Program-made: the position numbers and the translations under genes | Notes under the pieces: model-generated | The model's database searches: none | What the model was told of the DNA's origin: nothing | Seen by the model: only the letters and a program-made list of their open reading frames with translations | Part shown: positions 55,524 through 64,000 of the stretch, piece by piece | Layout: every line of letters begins with the position of its first letter | How positions within the stretch are numbered: position 1 is the stretch's first letter | From: BOG-994 sp049514215 | GTDB taxonomy: Bacteria; Pseudomonadota; Gammaproteobacteria; Burkholderiales; Burkholderiaceae_D | Length of the DNA: 64,000 nucleotides | Reading direction: 5' to 3' | NCBI GenBank assembly: GCA_049514215.1 | Contig: JBEKVI010000005.1 | Span: forward strand, 54,454-118,453

Positions 55524-55569
55524 TCTACAGCCGCCGCATCCGGCTTGAGGGGGATAGGAAACCGAGCAG

Positions 55570-58332
55570 ATGAGCGAGCAAAGCAGAGGTCCGAGCCCAG
55601 AGGCCGACGGAGGCCGGGGCGCGTTGGCGCTCGAGGTGGGTCAGACCGTCATGGAATACGCCATCGAGCGAACGCTCGGCGGCGGTGGATTTGGAATCAC
55701 GTACCTGGCCCGTGACCTGAATCTGAGCCTTCTTGTCGCTCTCAAGGAATACCTGCCTGCCGATCTCGCGCATCGCACCGCCAATGGCACCGTCGCTGCC
55801 TTGGGGCGTTCGGCCGAAACCGAGTTCCTGTGGGGGCTTGAGCGCTTCCTCGACGAAGCCCGAGCCTTGGCGCGCTTTAATCATCCGAACATCGTTCGGG
55901 TGCTGCGCTATTTCCAGACCAACGGCACGGCCTACATCGTCATGGAGTACCAGGCCGGCTACTCGCTCAAGCAGTGGTTGCCGCGTCATATGCCGCTGGG
56001 TCGACGCGACCTGCTCGAATTGATCCTGCCCCTGCTAGACGGCCTCGAGTTGATCCACCAGGCCGGTTTTTTGCACCGCGACATCAAGCCGGACAACATT
56101 TTTGTGCGCGGCGACGGCAAGCCTGTGCTGCTCGATTTCGGCGCGGCCCGACGAGCGAGCGCCGGACAGGATCTGACCAAGATCATCACTCCCGGTTTTG
56201 CGCCCTTCGAGCAGTACCATTCCAAGGGCAACCAGGGTCCGTGGAGCGATCTGTATTCGCTCGCGGCGGTCATGTACTGGCTGGTTTCCGGAGAAAAGCC
56301 CATCGAGTCCGCAGCACGCCTAAAGCACGACGACATGGTGCCTGCGACGCAATCGGACCACCATCATCTCATCGGCGAGCCGATTCTGAGCGCAATCGAT
56401 TGGGCCATGGGTCTGGACGAGGAGAAAAGGCCACAGTCGGCGGCCGAATTCCGGTCTCGACTCTTGGGCGAATCGGGATTTAAGACACGCAAATCGACGG
56501 GTGACGATGTCACCATTTCGTTATCCAAGCTCAACCGCGAGTCCAACCAGGAGCCGCCTCCCGCGCCGGCCACGCCGCCCCCACCGACGATGGAGAGCCA
56601 GCGCGGCAACATCGTGTGCACCGTTCTTTTTCTCGACATCATCGCCTACTCGAGGGTGTCGGTAAGCGAACAGTACGACCTGAAAAAGAGCTTTAACGCG
56701 CTTATCTCCGAAAAGCTCTTACGCGTGCCCGAGAGCGCGCGCATCAGCCTGGACACCGGTGACGGAGCCGCCATCTGCTTCATGGGCGATCCCGAAGACG
56801 TACTCCACACAGCGATCGATATCCGGCGCTCTCTGACGGACCACGAGGAGCTCAATGTGCGCATGGGGCTGCACATCGGTCCGGTGCGCATTCTGACGGA
56901 CTTAAACCAGCGTGGCAACGTCGTGGGAGACGGCATCAATGTCGCCCAGCGGGTCATGAGCTTTTCCGATGAGCGGACTTTGCTGGTTTCGCGTGCGTTC
57001 TATGACGTCGTATCGTGCCTGGCGGACCGCGGGGCGGATGGATTCCGCTATGTCGGGGATCAGGCGGACAAGCATGGCCGCATACACCAACTCTACGAGG
57101 TCGTCGTCGATGATGGCGCAAGCCGGATCTTCCACTCGATCGGCGAGTCGGTCGGACTGACCGAGGTTGCCGGCGAAGAACTCGACGAGCGCTCGGTCAC
57201 ATTGATCGAGCAAGAGTTGACGAATCATCTCGGGCCCCTGGCTCCCGTGCTCATCCGCAAGGCCCTCAAGCGCGCCTCCACACCGTCTCAGCTGCGGGAA
57301 TTGCTCGCTCCCAGTATCGCCGATCCCGGTCTTCAAGAGGCGTTTCGACTCGGTACTGACGGCCGGCATCGTGACCCCTCGCGCACGCGCTCGGCTGGTG
57401 CGACGCGCTTGACAGACCATCCGCCCACAAGCCACACCCGATCAGCGCCAGGCTCGCACACCTCGTTGGCGGGCCATTCCCGGCCTTCCCAGGGTTCAGC
57501 CTCGCTGCCTTTGTCCAATACAGGGCCCTCGTTTCGACCAACCCTGCCGCAAGAGGCGCTCGAGCCACTCGAGAAATTACTGGCCAAGCTCGTCGGACCT
57601 CTTGCGCGCGTGCTGGTCAAAAACGAAGCGCGCAAGGCCGCCGATTTTGGGGGGTTGGTCCAAGCGCTATCGACCCATATCGACAATGCTCAGGCGCGCT
57701 CGCAATTCCTTGCCTCGGCGACTGCCTTGCGCAAGAGCCTTCGGATCGGCGAAAGTCGTGACTCGGAAATGTCGGTGCCAAGCCGGGGCCCCCGCGGCAC
57801 GAGCCGTCTTGCCGACTCCACCACGCGGCGCACCCTGTCCGACCTCGATGCCTCGCGCTTTTTGTCGACGGTCATGTTCACCGATATCTGCGATTCGACC
57901 CTGCACGCCTCTCATCTGGGAGACCGCCGCTGGAGTGAAGTTCTCGCCAAGCATCACGCTTTGGTCCGCGCCGAGCTATCCAAGCTGGGGGGCCGTGAAA
58001 TGGACACGGCCGGCGATGGGTTCTTCGCAATCTTCGATGTTCCCGCGCGAGCGATCCGCTGTGCGTGCGCGATCCGCGATGCAGTGCAGACCCTGGGCAT
58101 CGACATCCGGATCGGTTTGCACACGGGCGAGCTCGAAACGATCGGGGAAAAAGCCACCGGGATTGCGGTTCACATGGGCGCCCGCATCGCGGCGCTTGCC
58201 GAGGCGAACCAAGTGCTCGTGTCAAGCACAGTCAAGGATCTCATCACCGGTTCGAGCATTCGGTTAATAGATCGCGGCACCCATCAGCTAAAGGGCATTC
58301 CGGGGATGTGGCACCTCTACGCCGTGCAATGA
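55570..58332 (+). CDS. Ser/Thr protein kinase fused to two class III nucleotide cyclase domains
   Basis: The product is a 920-aa soluble protein. The kinase (about 30-300) has GGGGFGITYLA, K59, H169-R-D171 and D189-F-G, so it should be active. Cyclase 1 (about 346-515) keeps both metal Asp residues (D356 and D398) and N457/R461. Cyclase 2 (about 762-918) keeps D772 and D816 and R872 but has H868 where Asn is usual. The consensus substrate-specifying Lys is absent from both, so ATP or GTP preference is unclear. Two related helical segments (about 545-583 and 667-704, each with LGPLA or VGPLA) frame a Ser/Thr/Pro-rich linker between the cyclases. Translation follows the haem sensor at 46 bp. 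Confidence 0.9.
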   Translation: MSEQSRGPSPEADGGRGALALEVGQTVMEYAIERTLGGGGFGITYLARDLNLSLLVALKEYLPADLAHRTANGTVAALGRSAETEFLWGLERFLDEARALARFNHPNIVRVLRYFQTNGTAYIVMEYQAGYSLKQWLPRHMPLGRRDLLELILPLLDGLELIHQAGFLHRDIKPDNIFVRGDGKPVLLDFGAARRASAGQDLTKIITPGFAPFEQYHSKGNQGPWSDLYSLAAVMYWLVSGEKPIESAARLKHDDMVPATQSDHHHLIGEPILSAIDWAMGLDEEKRPQSAAEFRSRLLGESGFKTRKSTGDDVTISLSKLNRESNQEPPPAPATPPPPTMESQRGNIVCTVLFLDIIAYSRVSVSEQYDLKKSFNALISEKLLRVPESARISLDTGDGAAICFMGDPEDVLHTAIDIRRSLTDHEELNVRMGLHIGPVRILTDLNQRGNVVGDGINVAQRVMSFSDERTLLVSRAFYDVVSCLADRGADGFRYVGDQADKHGRIHQLYEVVVDDGASRIFHSIGESVGLTEVAGEELDERSVTLIEQELTNHLGPLAPVLIRKALKRASTPSQLRELLAPSIADPGLQEAFRLGTDGRHRDPSRTRSAGATRLTDHPPTSHTRSAPGSHTSLAGHSRPSQGSASLPLSNTGPSFRPTLPQEALEPLEKLLAKLVGPLARVLVKNEARKAADFGGLVQALSTHIDNAQARSQFLASATALRKSLRIGESRDSEMSVPSRGPRGTSRLADSTTRRTLSDLDASRFLSTVMFTDICDSTLHASHLGDRRWSEVLAKHHALVRAELSKLGGREMDTAGDGFFAIFDVPARAIRCACAIRDAVQTLGIDIRIGLHTGELETIGEKATGIAVHMGARIAALAEANQVLVSSTVKDLITGSSIRLIDRGTHQLKGIPGMWHLYAVQ

Positions 58333-58417
58333 ATCGGGTGCTACGGTAATCCGATCCTGAGCTAAACAGCACTACCCCCGAGGGCCGCGATCCCTGCGTC
58401 GGACGTTGCCGGGCGGA

Positions 58418-59317
58418 TCACAGGCCTCGAAGTTGAGCAGTCCAGGCGTCGCGATCGCGCCCGCCCAAAGCTCCTGCGACGGCGGCGATGAAAGCCCCGA
58501 TCAAGAGCGACAGTGCCGAATAAATCGCCAGCGAGATTGCAGCCTTGCGTGCCCGGTCTGCGGCAGCGCGCACCTGAACCTCGGCATCTTTCACTTTCGC
58601 GACGACGGCATCGACACGTTTCTCGGAGTCGGCTTGACTGAGATCCGTGCGGGCGGCAACCACTCGCGCAAGATAGGTCCGGTCATCCTGGGAGATGGTA
58701 CCGTCGCGCGCGGCGACAATGAGGATACGTCCGGCTTCGGCCTTCACCTCGGGGGTCGCGGGGACTGCGTTAGCACCGTCGGCCCGAAACAAGGTATCGA
58801 GCAAATAAGCTTGCGTTGTTCCTCCACCGGAGGCCGCCCCAACGGACGCCCCGGCTGTGGCTGCGGCCGACGCGCTGCGCGTGGCATTGCCCAAAAGGGA
58901 TCCGAGCGATGAGCCCAAGATGGCGATACCGATGACGGTGGCCAAGGCCCACGAAAGAAAGCCGTTGACCGTATCCCGGAAGAACACCTCGTGATCATGC
59001 ACCCCTACCCAGCGGGTACGCAGTCGACCCGTCAGATATCCGCCAAAGGCCGAGGACAGCCATTGGACGACCACAAGCCAAATGGCGGCCGCCACGCCGA
59101 AGCTCGTAGCCGACGCCCCGGCCGAGGGCCACGGAGAAACCGTGGCAAAACCTAAACCCGCCCCCAGTGCAACGAGCACCGCGGTCAGGGCCACCGCGGC
59201 CAATGCGCCTCCGCACACGGCCGGCCAAGACAAGCTCGATGCAGGCGACTCATCGCTGCTGGACTCCAGGTCCAGCGTCGCAAAGTCTGCACGCTCCAAC
59301 GTCGATGTTGTTTGCAT
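58418..59317 (-). CDS. hypothetical inner-membrane protein
   Basis: The product (299 aa) has about four hydrophobic segments: near 31-57, 70-95, 118-140 and 264-285. A soluble stretch at about 175-260 is rich in Ala and charged residues and looks coiled-coil or helical. The start is ATG 59317. I recall similar proteins in rhizobia and Burkholderia, always of unknown function. A 25-residue hydrophobic peptide gene lies directly upstream on the same strand, 15 bp away. Confidence 0.8.
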   Translation of the reverse strand: MQTTSTLERADFATLDLESSSDESPASSLSWPAVCGGALAAVALTAVLVALGAGLGFATVSPWPSAGASATSFGVAAAIWLVVVQWLSSAFGGYLTGRLRTRWVGVHDHEVFFRDTVNGFLSWALATVIGIAILGSSLGSLLGNATRSASAAATAGASVGAASGGGTTQAYLLDTLFRADGANAVPATPEVKAEAGRILIVAARDGTISQDDRTYLARVVAARTDLSQADSEKRVDAVVAKVKDAEVQVRAAADRARKAAISLAIYSALSLLIGAFIAAVAGALGGRDRDAWTAQLRGL

Positions 59318-59332
59318 TCAAGTCTCCCTTGG

Positions 59333-59410
59333 CTAGTGCCAGAACAGCGCGAGCAGCAGAATGACCGGCAGGGGTACCCCGAGCATCCAAAGCAAGAGTC
59401 CTCGTCCCAT
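59333..59410 (-). CDS. 25-residue hydrophobic small protein
   Basis: ATG 59410 to TAG at 59333 encodes 25 residues (MGRGLLLWMLGVPLPVIL, then LLALFWH). A perfect AAGGAGGC ribosome binding site (59414-59421) precedes it. The product is a single membrane helix. It lies directly before the membrane protein gene on the same strand, so the two likely share an mRNA. It falls below usual ORF cutoffs. I recall a similar short hydrophobic protein in other proteobacteria, but I cannot name a family. Confidence 0.7.
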   Translation of the reverse strand: MGRGLLLWMLGVPLPVILLLALFWH

Positions 59411-59668
59411 AATGCCTCCTTATTGATCAGATCAAGTCACAACGCCCAAGGGTACCCACGGTCCGGCATCGCATGAAGCAACCTTGGGATCACCCATGTG
59501 CAACGGGTTAGCATTTTGCGTACCCGAGCACGAACCGAGAGCCGCCCGCCCGCGGGCAGGCCTGCGGCAGAACGCGCAACGCGCAGATGGGTTCGTTGCC
59601 TTGCCATCTTGCGAGATTCATAGCTCACCCGAGCACCGCGTAAGACGAACGAGCGTGCACGAGAACGG

Positions 59669-60751
59669 CTAAAACTGAAAGAGCGTGACGCCGGCGCCGA
59701 TGCTGGTTTGCCTGTGGTTGTAGTCCAGAAGCGTCTCTCCATATCCTGTGAAGACCTGAACGAACCAGCGCAGGCCCGCAGGCTGCTTTGCCACGACCGG
59801 GAAACTCCATTGCAGGCGCAGCGATCCCCGGTTCAGACTTTGCGAACTGATGCGCCAAGTGAGCGTGGCAGTGCTCGGGCCACCAAGCCATGAGAAAGAC
59901 AGCTCGGTTGCGCCCAGATAGCTCACCAGATCCGGATTGTCGTCACTGCTGCGGGATTCCGGAATGCGGTAGTACTCCTGCACTTGGAGACCGAAGTCAC
60001 CTTTCTCAAATCCCGCGTCCAGATCAACGTGGTTCCAACTGCGCGACAAAGGATCGCTCTCGCCGTTGGACTGGTGCGAGAAACTGAGCTGGGTCATGCG
60101 CCACTGCCAGCCGAAAGGCAGCCCGCTCCATTCTTTGGGCGTCGGAATGACGTAAATGATCTGGGGCTGATAGTCGGTATCCCGAAATGGTGCCGAATCC
60201 GCATGGTCCCAGAGCTGCCAGAAAGATTGTTGGGTGTAGGCGAGCCACAAATCCGCGCTGGGCAAAAGAAAGTTCTCGGCAGCCTTGGCTCGAAGAGAAA
60301 TCTGAAACTCCGTCTCGACCGGCCGGTAGCTCGGTTGATAGGCTCCCGCACCCCGGGTCGGGCTGGACGGTTCCCGGTTGATGGAGGTGGTATAGAGCGC
60401 GGGAAGCAGGAAGTTGGGCAGGTAAGTTCGAACCACGAACGTTCCCCGCTTTTCGGACGGGTCAAGCTCCCAAAGAGCGGACATCGCCTCGCCAGAGCCC
60501 AGAGGCATCGATTGCGTCGGGACCACCGCTCCAGTGGGCAAAGGAGAAGGGGCTGAAACCGGCGCGGCCTCTTCCGTCGTGCCATGCACCGCGCCATTGC
60601 CAAAGACCGTGTCATAACATTGCAAGCGCTTGGCATCGTCGGAGATGCCCCTGCAATCCTCGACCGACGCCGCCTTAGCCGACAGCACGGCACCAAGGGC
60701 GAGAAGCGCCATGAAAGATCGAGCGGGACACGACTGCAGCCGCGCATTCAC
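59669..60751 (-). CDS. pldA: outer-membrane phospholipase A (OMPLA)
   Basis: The product (360 aa from GTG 60751) is a beta-barrel phospholipase A1/A2 of the outer membrane. The catalytic triad is visible in FSHQSNGESDPLSRSWN: H226, S228 and N240. A signal peptide of about 27 residues ends at AKA. The C-terminus is a beta strand ending in Phe (GAGVTLFQF), the signal for barrel assembly. I chose GTG 60751 because GGAGG lies 6 bp upstream (60758-60762); an in-frame ATG at 60778 is the alternative. The P450 gene lies 42 bp upstream on the same strand. Confidence 0.9.
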   Translation of the reverse strand: MNARLQSCPARSFMALLALGAVLSAKAASVEDCRGISDDAKRLQCYDTVFGNGAVHGTTEEAAPVSAPSPLPTGAVVPTQSMPLGSGEAMSALWELDPSEKRGTFVVRTYLPNFLLPALYTTSINREPSSPTRGAGAYQPSYRPVETEFQISLRAKAAENFLLPSADLWLAYTQQSFWQLWDHADSAPFRDTDYQPQIIYVIPTPKEWSGLPFGWQWRMTQLSFSHQSNGESDPLSRSWNHVDLDAGFEKGDFGLQVQEYYRIPESRSSDDNPDLVSYLGATELSFSWLGGPSTATLTWRISSQSLNRGSLRLQWSFPVVAKQPAGLRWFVQVFTGYGETLLDYNHRQTSIGAGVTLFQF

Positions 60752-60793
60752 GTAAAACCTCCGGTAAAGCCAGGACAAAGCGCGCCGCTTGGA

Positions 60794-63700
60794 TCAGAGA
60801 AAAACATCGGCCACGTATCGGCCATGTTCGTGTTCCATCCGGTCTGCCCATCGGCGCGCCATGTCCTCGGACACCTCCATGGTGGTCTGATAGATCCGGA
60901 TGAACGTCTCCCGCACGGCCGGGGCCATATACTTGCCGTCGCCGCAGACGTAGAACTGCGCACCCTCTCGGAAATAGCGCGCGACCTCATCACGGTCCTC
61001 CCAGATGCGGTGCTGAACGAATGAGACGTCCCCTTCCGGTTTTGCGGAAAAAGCGGTGCGCACCTCCACGACACCCTCGATTTCCCAGCGTTCCATTTCA
61101 TCGCGATAGAGAAAATCGACATCGGGATGATCCATTCCGAAAAAAAGCAACGACTTCGCGACCTCACGCCCGGCGCTCCTTTGGGCCGAGCGCTCTTGGA
61201 GGAATCCGCGAAAAGGCGCAATCCCGGTGCCTGCGCAGACCATCACCATCGGCACCCTGGGATCTTCGGGCGGCCGAAACGCCGCTTGTGAAGGACGCAC
61301 GACCACCGGCAGTCGATCTCCCGGCTGCAAGCTCGCGAGAAACGTCGAGGCCACACCCTGGTACCGGCCCTGACCTGAAAGCGCCTCGGCATCGACGACA
61401 GCGACCGTCAGTGTGGCAATCTCTTCATCGATCATCGGAGAAGAGGAGATCGAATACTGACGCGGTCTTAAGAGCGGCAGCATCGCAAGAAACTGCGCGA
61501 AAGGGATGGAACAGGAGCGCGCACGCACAATTAAATCCAGAACGCTCCAGCGCTTGGCCAGAACCGCTTCTTCGTAGGCTCCAGGTTCGCTGAGCCGCTC
61601 GAGTTCCTCCCGCTCGGCACGCTCGCCCGTCACGGCCGCCAGCTGCTTGAGCTGCGCGCGCGTGGCCGGTTGGGCCAGCTCGAAGTAGCCTAGCAGCAGA
61701 GTCCGGGCCGAGATCGGATAGCCGGTCGGCAAAGAGGCGGCCGCCGTCGTGGTCGAGCGGATGACCAGCTGGGCATCGATGGCGAGCGCGAAGCGTCGCA
61801 ACGCGCGGTCTGCGACCGCCGCAGGATTGCGCGGCAGGATGGCGAGATAGTCTCCCGTCCGATAACGCATCTCGTTGGGTAGTCGCAACTCGATGTGACG
61901 CTTGGATCGGGCCATGCCTCCCGTTTGCACCACCAGTTCCCGATTCGCGATGACGAGGGCCTGATCGAGCTCGGTCAGCTGAAGGTCCTTCTGGCGCCCT
62001 TTCTCGAGAATGTCCACCTCGAAGTCCGGGGCAGCCGGTTTTTCCACGGCTTGGCGCTTGAGCACGCTTCCCAGTTCATCCCACAACGCGCCATACCAGT
62101 CGTCGAAGCCGCCGAAGAAATCGCCACTGGCGTCGGTTTCCCCGCGACGGTAAAACGCGACGGCCCCGGCCTTGGCAAGCCTCGTGTCAACCGCCTTGGG
62201 GACCTGCTGATAGGTGCGCGCCCACTGCAAGCTCCCACATCCAAAGACGGTATAGCGCAATCCTTTGAGGGATTGGGGGGGCAGGTCGGCAAGCCATGCG
62301 AGGAATAGCTTGGCATTGTCCGGAGGTTGGCCTTCATAGGACGACGTGACGATCACCGTAGGAACATCGACCGACAGTGCGCCAGCGTACTCATCGAGCG
62401 TGGCCAATGTCGGTGCATATCCCTGGCGGGGAGCATCCGTGGCGATGCGGCGGGCAAACATTTCCGACGAGCCGGCGTTGCTGCCGTAAAGGATGTAGAG
62501 CGGCTGGGCGTTGGGGTCGAAGGGAGCGGCCTCGGGACCTTCGGCGCTGGTGAGTTTTTGGATCGGATGGCCGATCTCACTGCGCAATCGAAAGCCTCCA
62601 CCGCCGCGGACCTTGGCACGGATGCGCAGGTTGTGTGGCTTCAAAGTCAAGGTCTCGGCGACCTCAAGCTGGTACGAAGGGTCGTCGAAGACAAGATCAA
62701 AGCGCTGCAGCAGCATGGCCAATACCAGCTGCGCTTCCTGCATGGCGAAAGGACGTCCGATGCAGGCGCGCACTCCGTTACCAAAGGGCTTCCAGCTATT
62801 GGGCGGCAATTTCTCGGCTGACTCGGGCGCGAAGCGTTCGGGCCGGAACGCCTCGGCGTCTTCACCCCACGCGAGCGGATCCCGGTGCAGCATGGGTTCC
62901 AGCACCAAAAGTAGATCCCGGGTCGTGACCGGGTAGCGACCGGCAAGCATCGTATCGGCCTTGGGTCTGAGTCCAAACGCCGGTGCGGTCGGCCAAAGCC
63001 GCAGGGTTTCCATCAGGATCTGCTCGATGTAGCGCAGCTGGGCGAGCTGCTCGATTTTCGGGGGGACTTCACCCAGAACCTCGTCTACGATGCGTTGGGC
63101 CTTGAGCAGCACCTCGGGATGGCTCAGAAGCAGATAGACGGCAAACGAGAGCAGACCACTGGTCGTTTCGTGCCCGGCGATGAGGAAGGTGACAAGTTGA
63201 AAGCGGATGTTCTCGTCGGACAACTTCTCGCCCGTGACGGTGTCCACGCCGTGCAGCATCACGTTCAAAAGATCCTGTTTGGCCGCCCCCTTGGGATCCA
63301 TGCGCCGCTCGCGAATCAGTTCGTCGGCGACTTCCTTGAGCACCTCCTGATCGGCCTCGTAACGTCTGCGCTTCGGAAGCATCAAATTGCTGACGACTCC
63401 GGGACGGCGCGTTCTCTGACCGGCCTCCTCGAGTGCATCGACCATCGCGGCCACAAACGGGTGCATCTCGTTCTGGTAAAAACTGTTGAAGCGGTAGTCG
63501 AACGCACACAACGCGATCGTGTCGAGTGTCAGACGGGTCATGTTGTCGGCCACGTCGATGACACTCGATGGCCCAAGCCTTTCCCATTTGACAAACATCT
63601 GGTCGGCGATATCGAGCATTCGATCAAACATGGAACGAATGCCAATCGGACCCAACGCGGGCATGAGAAGGCGATGCGCCTTGCCCCAGTTGGGCTCGTC

Positions 63701-63985
63701 GTTATAGGCGGTAAAGAGGCCATCGCCGGCGAACGCGCGAATCTCCTTGAGGGACCCGTGCAGGCGCTTCTCGAATCGTTCCTGATCGCAGAGCTCGTCG
63801 ACCAAGGCCTGGGAACTGATGACGTGGATATCGTAGCCCAGCAAGGTGAGCTTGTAGATCGGTCCGTAGATCCGGGCGAGCCGCATCATGCTCTGAATCG
63901 GCGACTTGGCCTCGAGTTCGCCCAGATTGCCAATCACGGGTTTCACCGGGGGCTGCGGGATTTCCGGCGCGGGCGTTGGGTTCAT
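60794..63985 (-). CDS. self-sufficient cytochrome P450 / NADPH-P450 reductase (CYP102 type)
   Basis: The product is a 1063-aa fusion. The P450 haem domain (about 1-465) has AGHETTSG at 270-277, ETLR at 326-329 and haem ligand C408 in FGNGVRACIGRP. A flavodoxin FMN domain begins near 496 (LYILYGSNAGSSEMF), followed by FAD (RQYSISSSP) and NADPH domains (CAGTGIAPFRGFLQERS). The layout and length match Bacillus CYP102A1, a fatty-acid hydroxylase. F91 corresponds to its F87, but its R47 and Y51 carboxylate anchors appear as Tyr and Val here. It is followed by pldA at 42 bp. The start ATG 63985 has AAGAGG upstream. Confidence 0.95.
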   Translation of the reverse strand: MNPTPAPEIPQPPVKPVIGNLGELEAKSPIQSMMRLARIYGPIYKLTLLGYDIHVISSQALVDELCDQERFEKRLHGSLKEIRAFAGDGLFTAYNDEPNWGKAHRLLMPALGPIGIRSMFDRMLDIADQMFVKWERLGPSSVIDVADNMTRLTLDTIALCAFDYRFNSFYQNEMHPFVAAMVDALEEAGQRTRRPGVVSNLMLPKRRRYEADQEVLKEVADELIRERRMDPKGAAKQDLLNVMLHGVDTVTGEKLSDENIRFQLVTFLIAGHETTSGLLSFAVYLLLSHPEVLLKAQRIVDEVLGEVPPKIEQLAQLRYIEQILMETLRLWPTAPAFGLRPKADTMLAGRYPVTTRDLLLVLEPMLHRDPLAWGEDAEAFRPERFAPESAEKLPPNSWKPFGNGVRACIGRPFAMQEAQLVLAMLLQRFDLVFDDPSYQLEVAETLTLKPHNLRIRAKVRGGGGFRLRSEIGHPIQKLTSAEGPEAAPFDPNAQPLYILYGSNAGSSEMFARRIATDAPRQGYAPTLATLDEYAGALSVDVPTVIVTSSYEGQPPDNAKLFLAWLADLPPQSLKGLRYTVFGCGSLQWARTYQQVPKAVDTRLAKAGAVAFYRRGETDASGDFFGGFDDWYGALWDELGSVLKRQAVEKPAAPDFEVDILEKGRQKDLQLTELDQALVIANRELVVQTGGMARSKRHIELRLPNEMRYRTGDYLAILPRNPAAVADRALRRFALAIDAQLVIRSTTTAAASLPTGYPISARTLLLGYFELAQPATRAQLKQLAAVTGERAEREELERLSEPGAYEEAVLAKRWSVLDLIVRARSCSIPFAQFLAMLPLLRPRQYSISSSPMIDEEIATLTVAVVDAEALSGQGRYQGVASTFLASLQPGDRLPVVVRPSQAAFRPPEDPRVPMVMVCAGTGIAPFRGFLQERSAQRSAGREVAKSLLFFGMDHPDVDFLYRDEMERWEIEGVVEVRTAFSAKPEGDVSFVQHRIWEDRDEVARYFREGAQFYVCGDGKYMAPAVRETFIRIYQTTMEVSEDMARRWADRMEHEHGRYVADVFL

Positions 63986-64000
63986 GCGGACCTCTTGCTG

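Overview
This is a GC-rich (roughly 60-65% by eye), densely coded chromosomal segment of a Gram-negative proteobacterium. A betaproteobacterium of the Burkholderiales type is my best guess. The hints are a small Trp-rich membrane protein, a ferredoxin-NAD reductase of the glucoseen-reductase type, an outer-membrane phospholipase A, many EAL-type proteins and a full hopanoid locus. I saw no rRNA, tRNA, insertion sequence, prophage or CRISPR array. Genus-level placement is not possible from this reading.

Layout. (1) 1-12.3 kb, amino-acid metabolism: a LysR regulator cut by the window edge, divergent ilvD, a branched-chain amino-acid ABC system whose binding protein (livK) is separated from livHMGF by a large putA, and then a PaiB-like protein. 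(2) 12.9-14.9 kb: a PaiB/ferredoxin-reductase pair divergent from an SDR-type epimerase. (3) 14.9-30.5 kb, hopanoid locus: hpnG, shc, a ferritin-like diiron protein, hpnB, hpnA, hpnH-I-J-K-L, hpnM and hpnN, in several transcription units of alternating direction. The set predicts squalene cyclisation, adenosylhopane formation, side-chain processing toward bacteriohopanetetrol and its cyclitol ether, and export to the outer membrane. Squalene-forming hpnCDE and the aminotransferase hpnO are not in the window. (4) 30.6-35.4 kb: a two-subunit Tat-exported molybdenum hydroxylase and a FecR/DUF6600-like secreted protein ending in a 12-bp tandem repeat tract. (5) 35.8-39.0 kb, lysine degradation: ALDH7-type semialdehyde dehydrogenase, Lrp/AsnC regulator and a saccharopine/lysine dehydrogenase family protein. 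(6) 39.2-49.5 kb: lipoprotein hydrolase, HDOD/EAL protein, small unknown protein, aldo/keto reductase, a 1227-residue REC-GAF-PAS-PAS-GAF-GGDEF-EAL protein with a ruined GGDEF motif, and a glycosyltransferase. (7) 50-54 kb: small ORFs, an MhpD-like hydratase, a tartronate-semialdehyde reductase and two unknown envelope proteins. (8) 54.6-58.3 kb: a membrane haem-c/HAMP sensor followed 46 bp later by a protein fusing a Ser/Thr kinase to two class III nucleotide cyclase domains. (9) 58.4-64 kb: a membrane protein, a 25-residue hydrophobic peptide gene, and an apparent operon of a self-sufficient P450 (CYP102 type) and outer-membrane phospholipase A.

Items I consider most worth follow-up are the diiron protein inside the hopanoid locus, the haem sensor plus kinase/dual-cyclase pair, and the CYP102-PldA operon, which together suggest linked envelope lipid remodelling and redox/second-messenger signalling. 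All assignments are from reading translated sequence and remembered family features. No database search was run.
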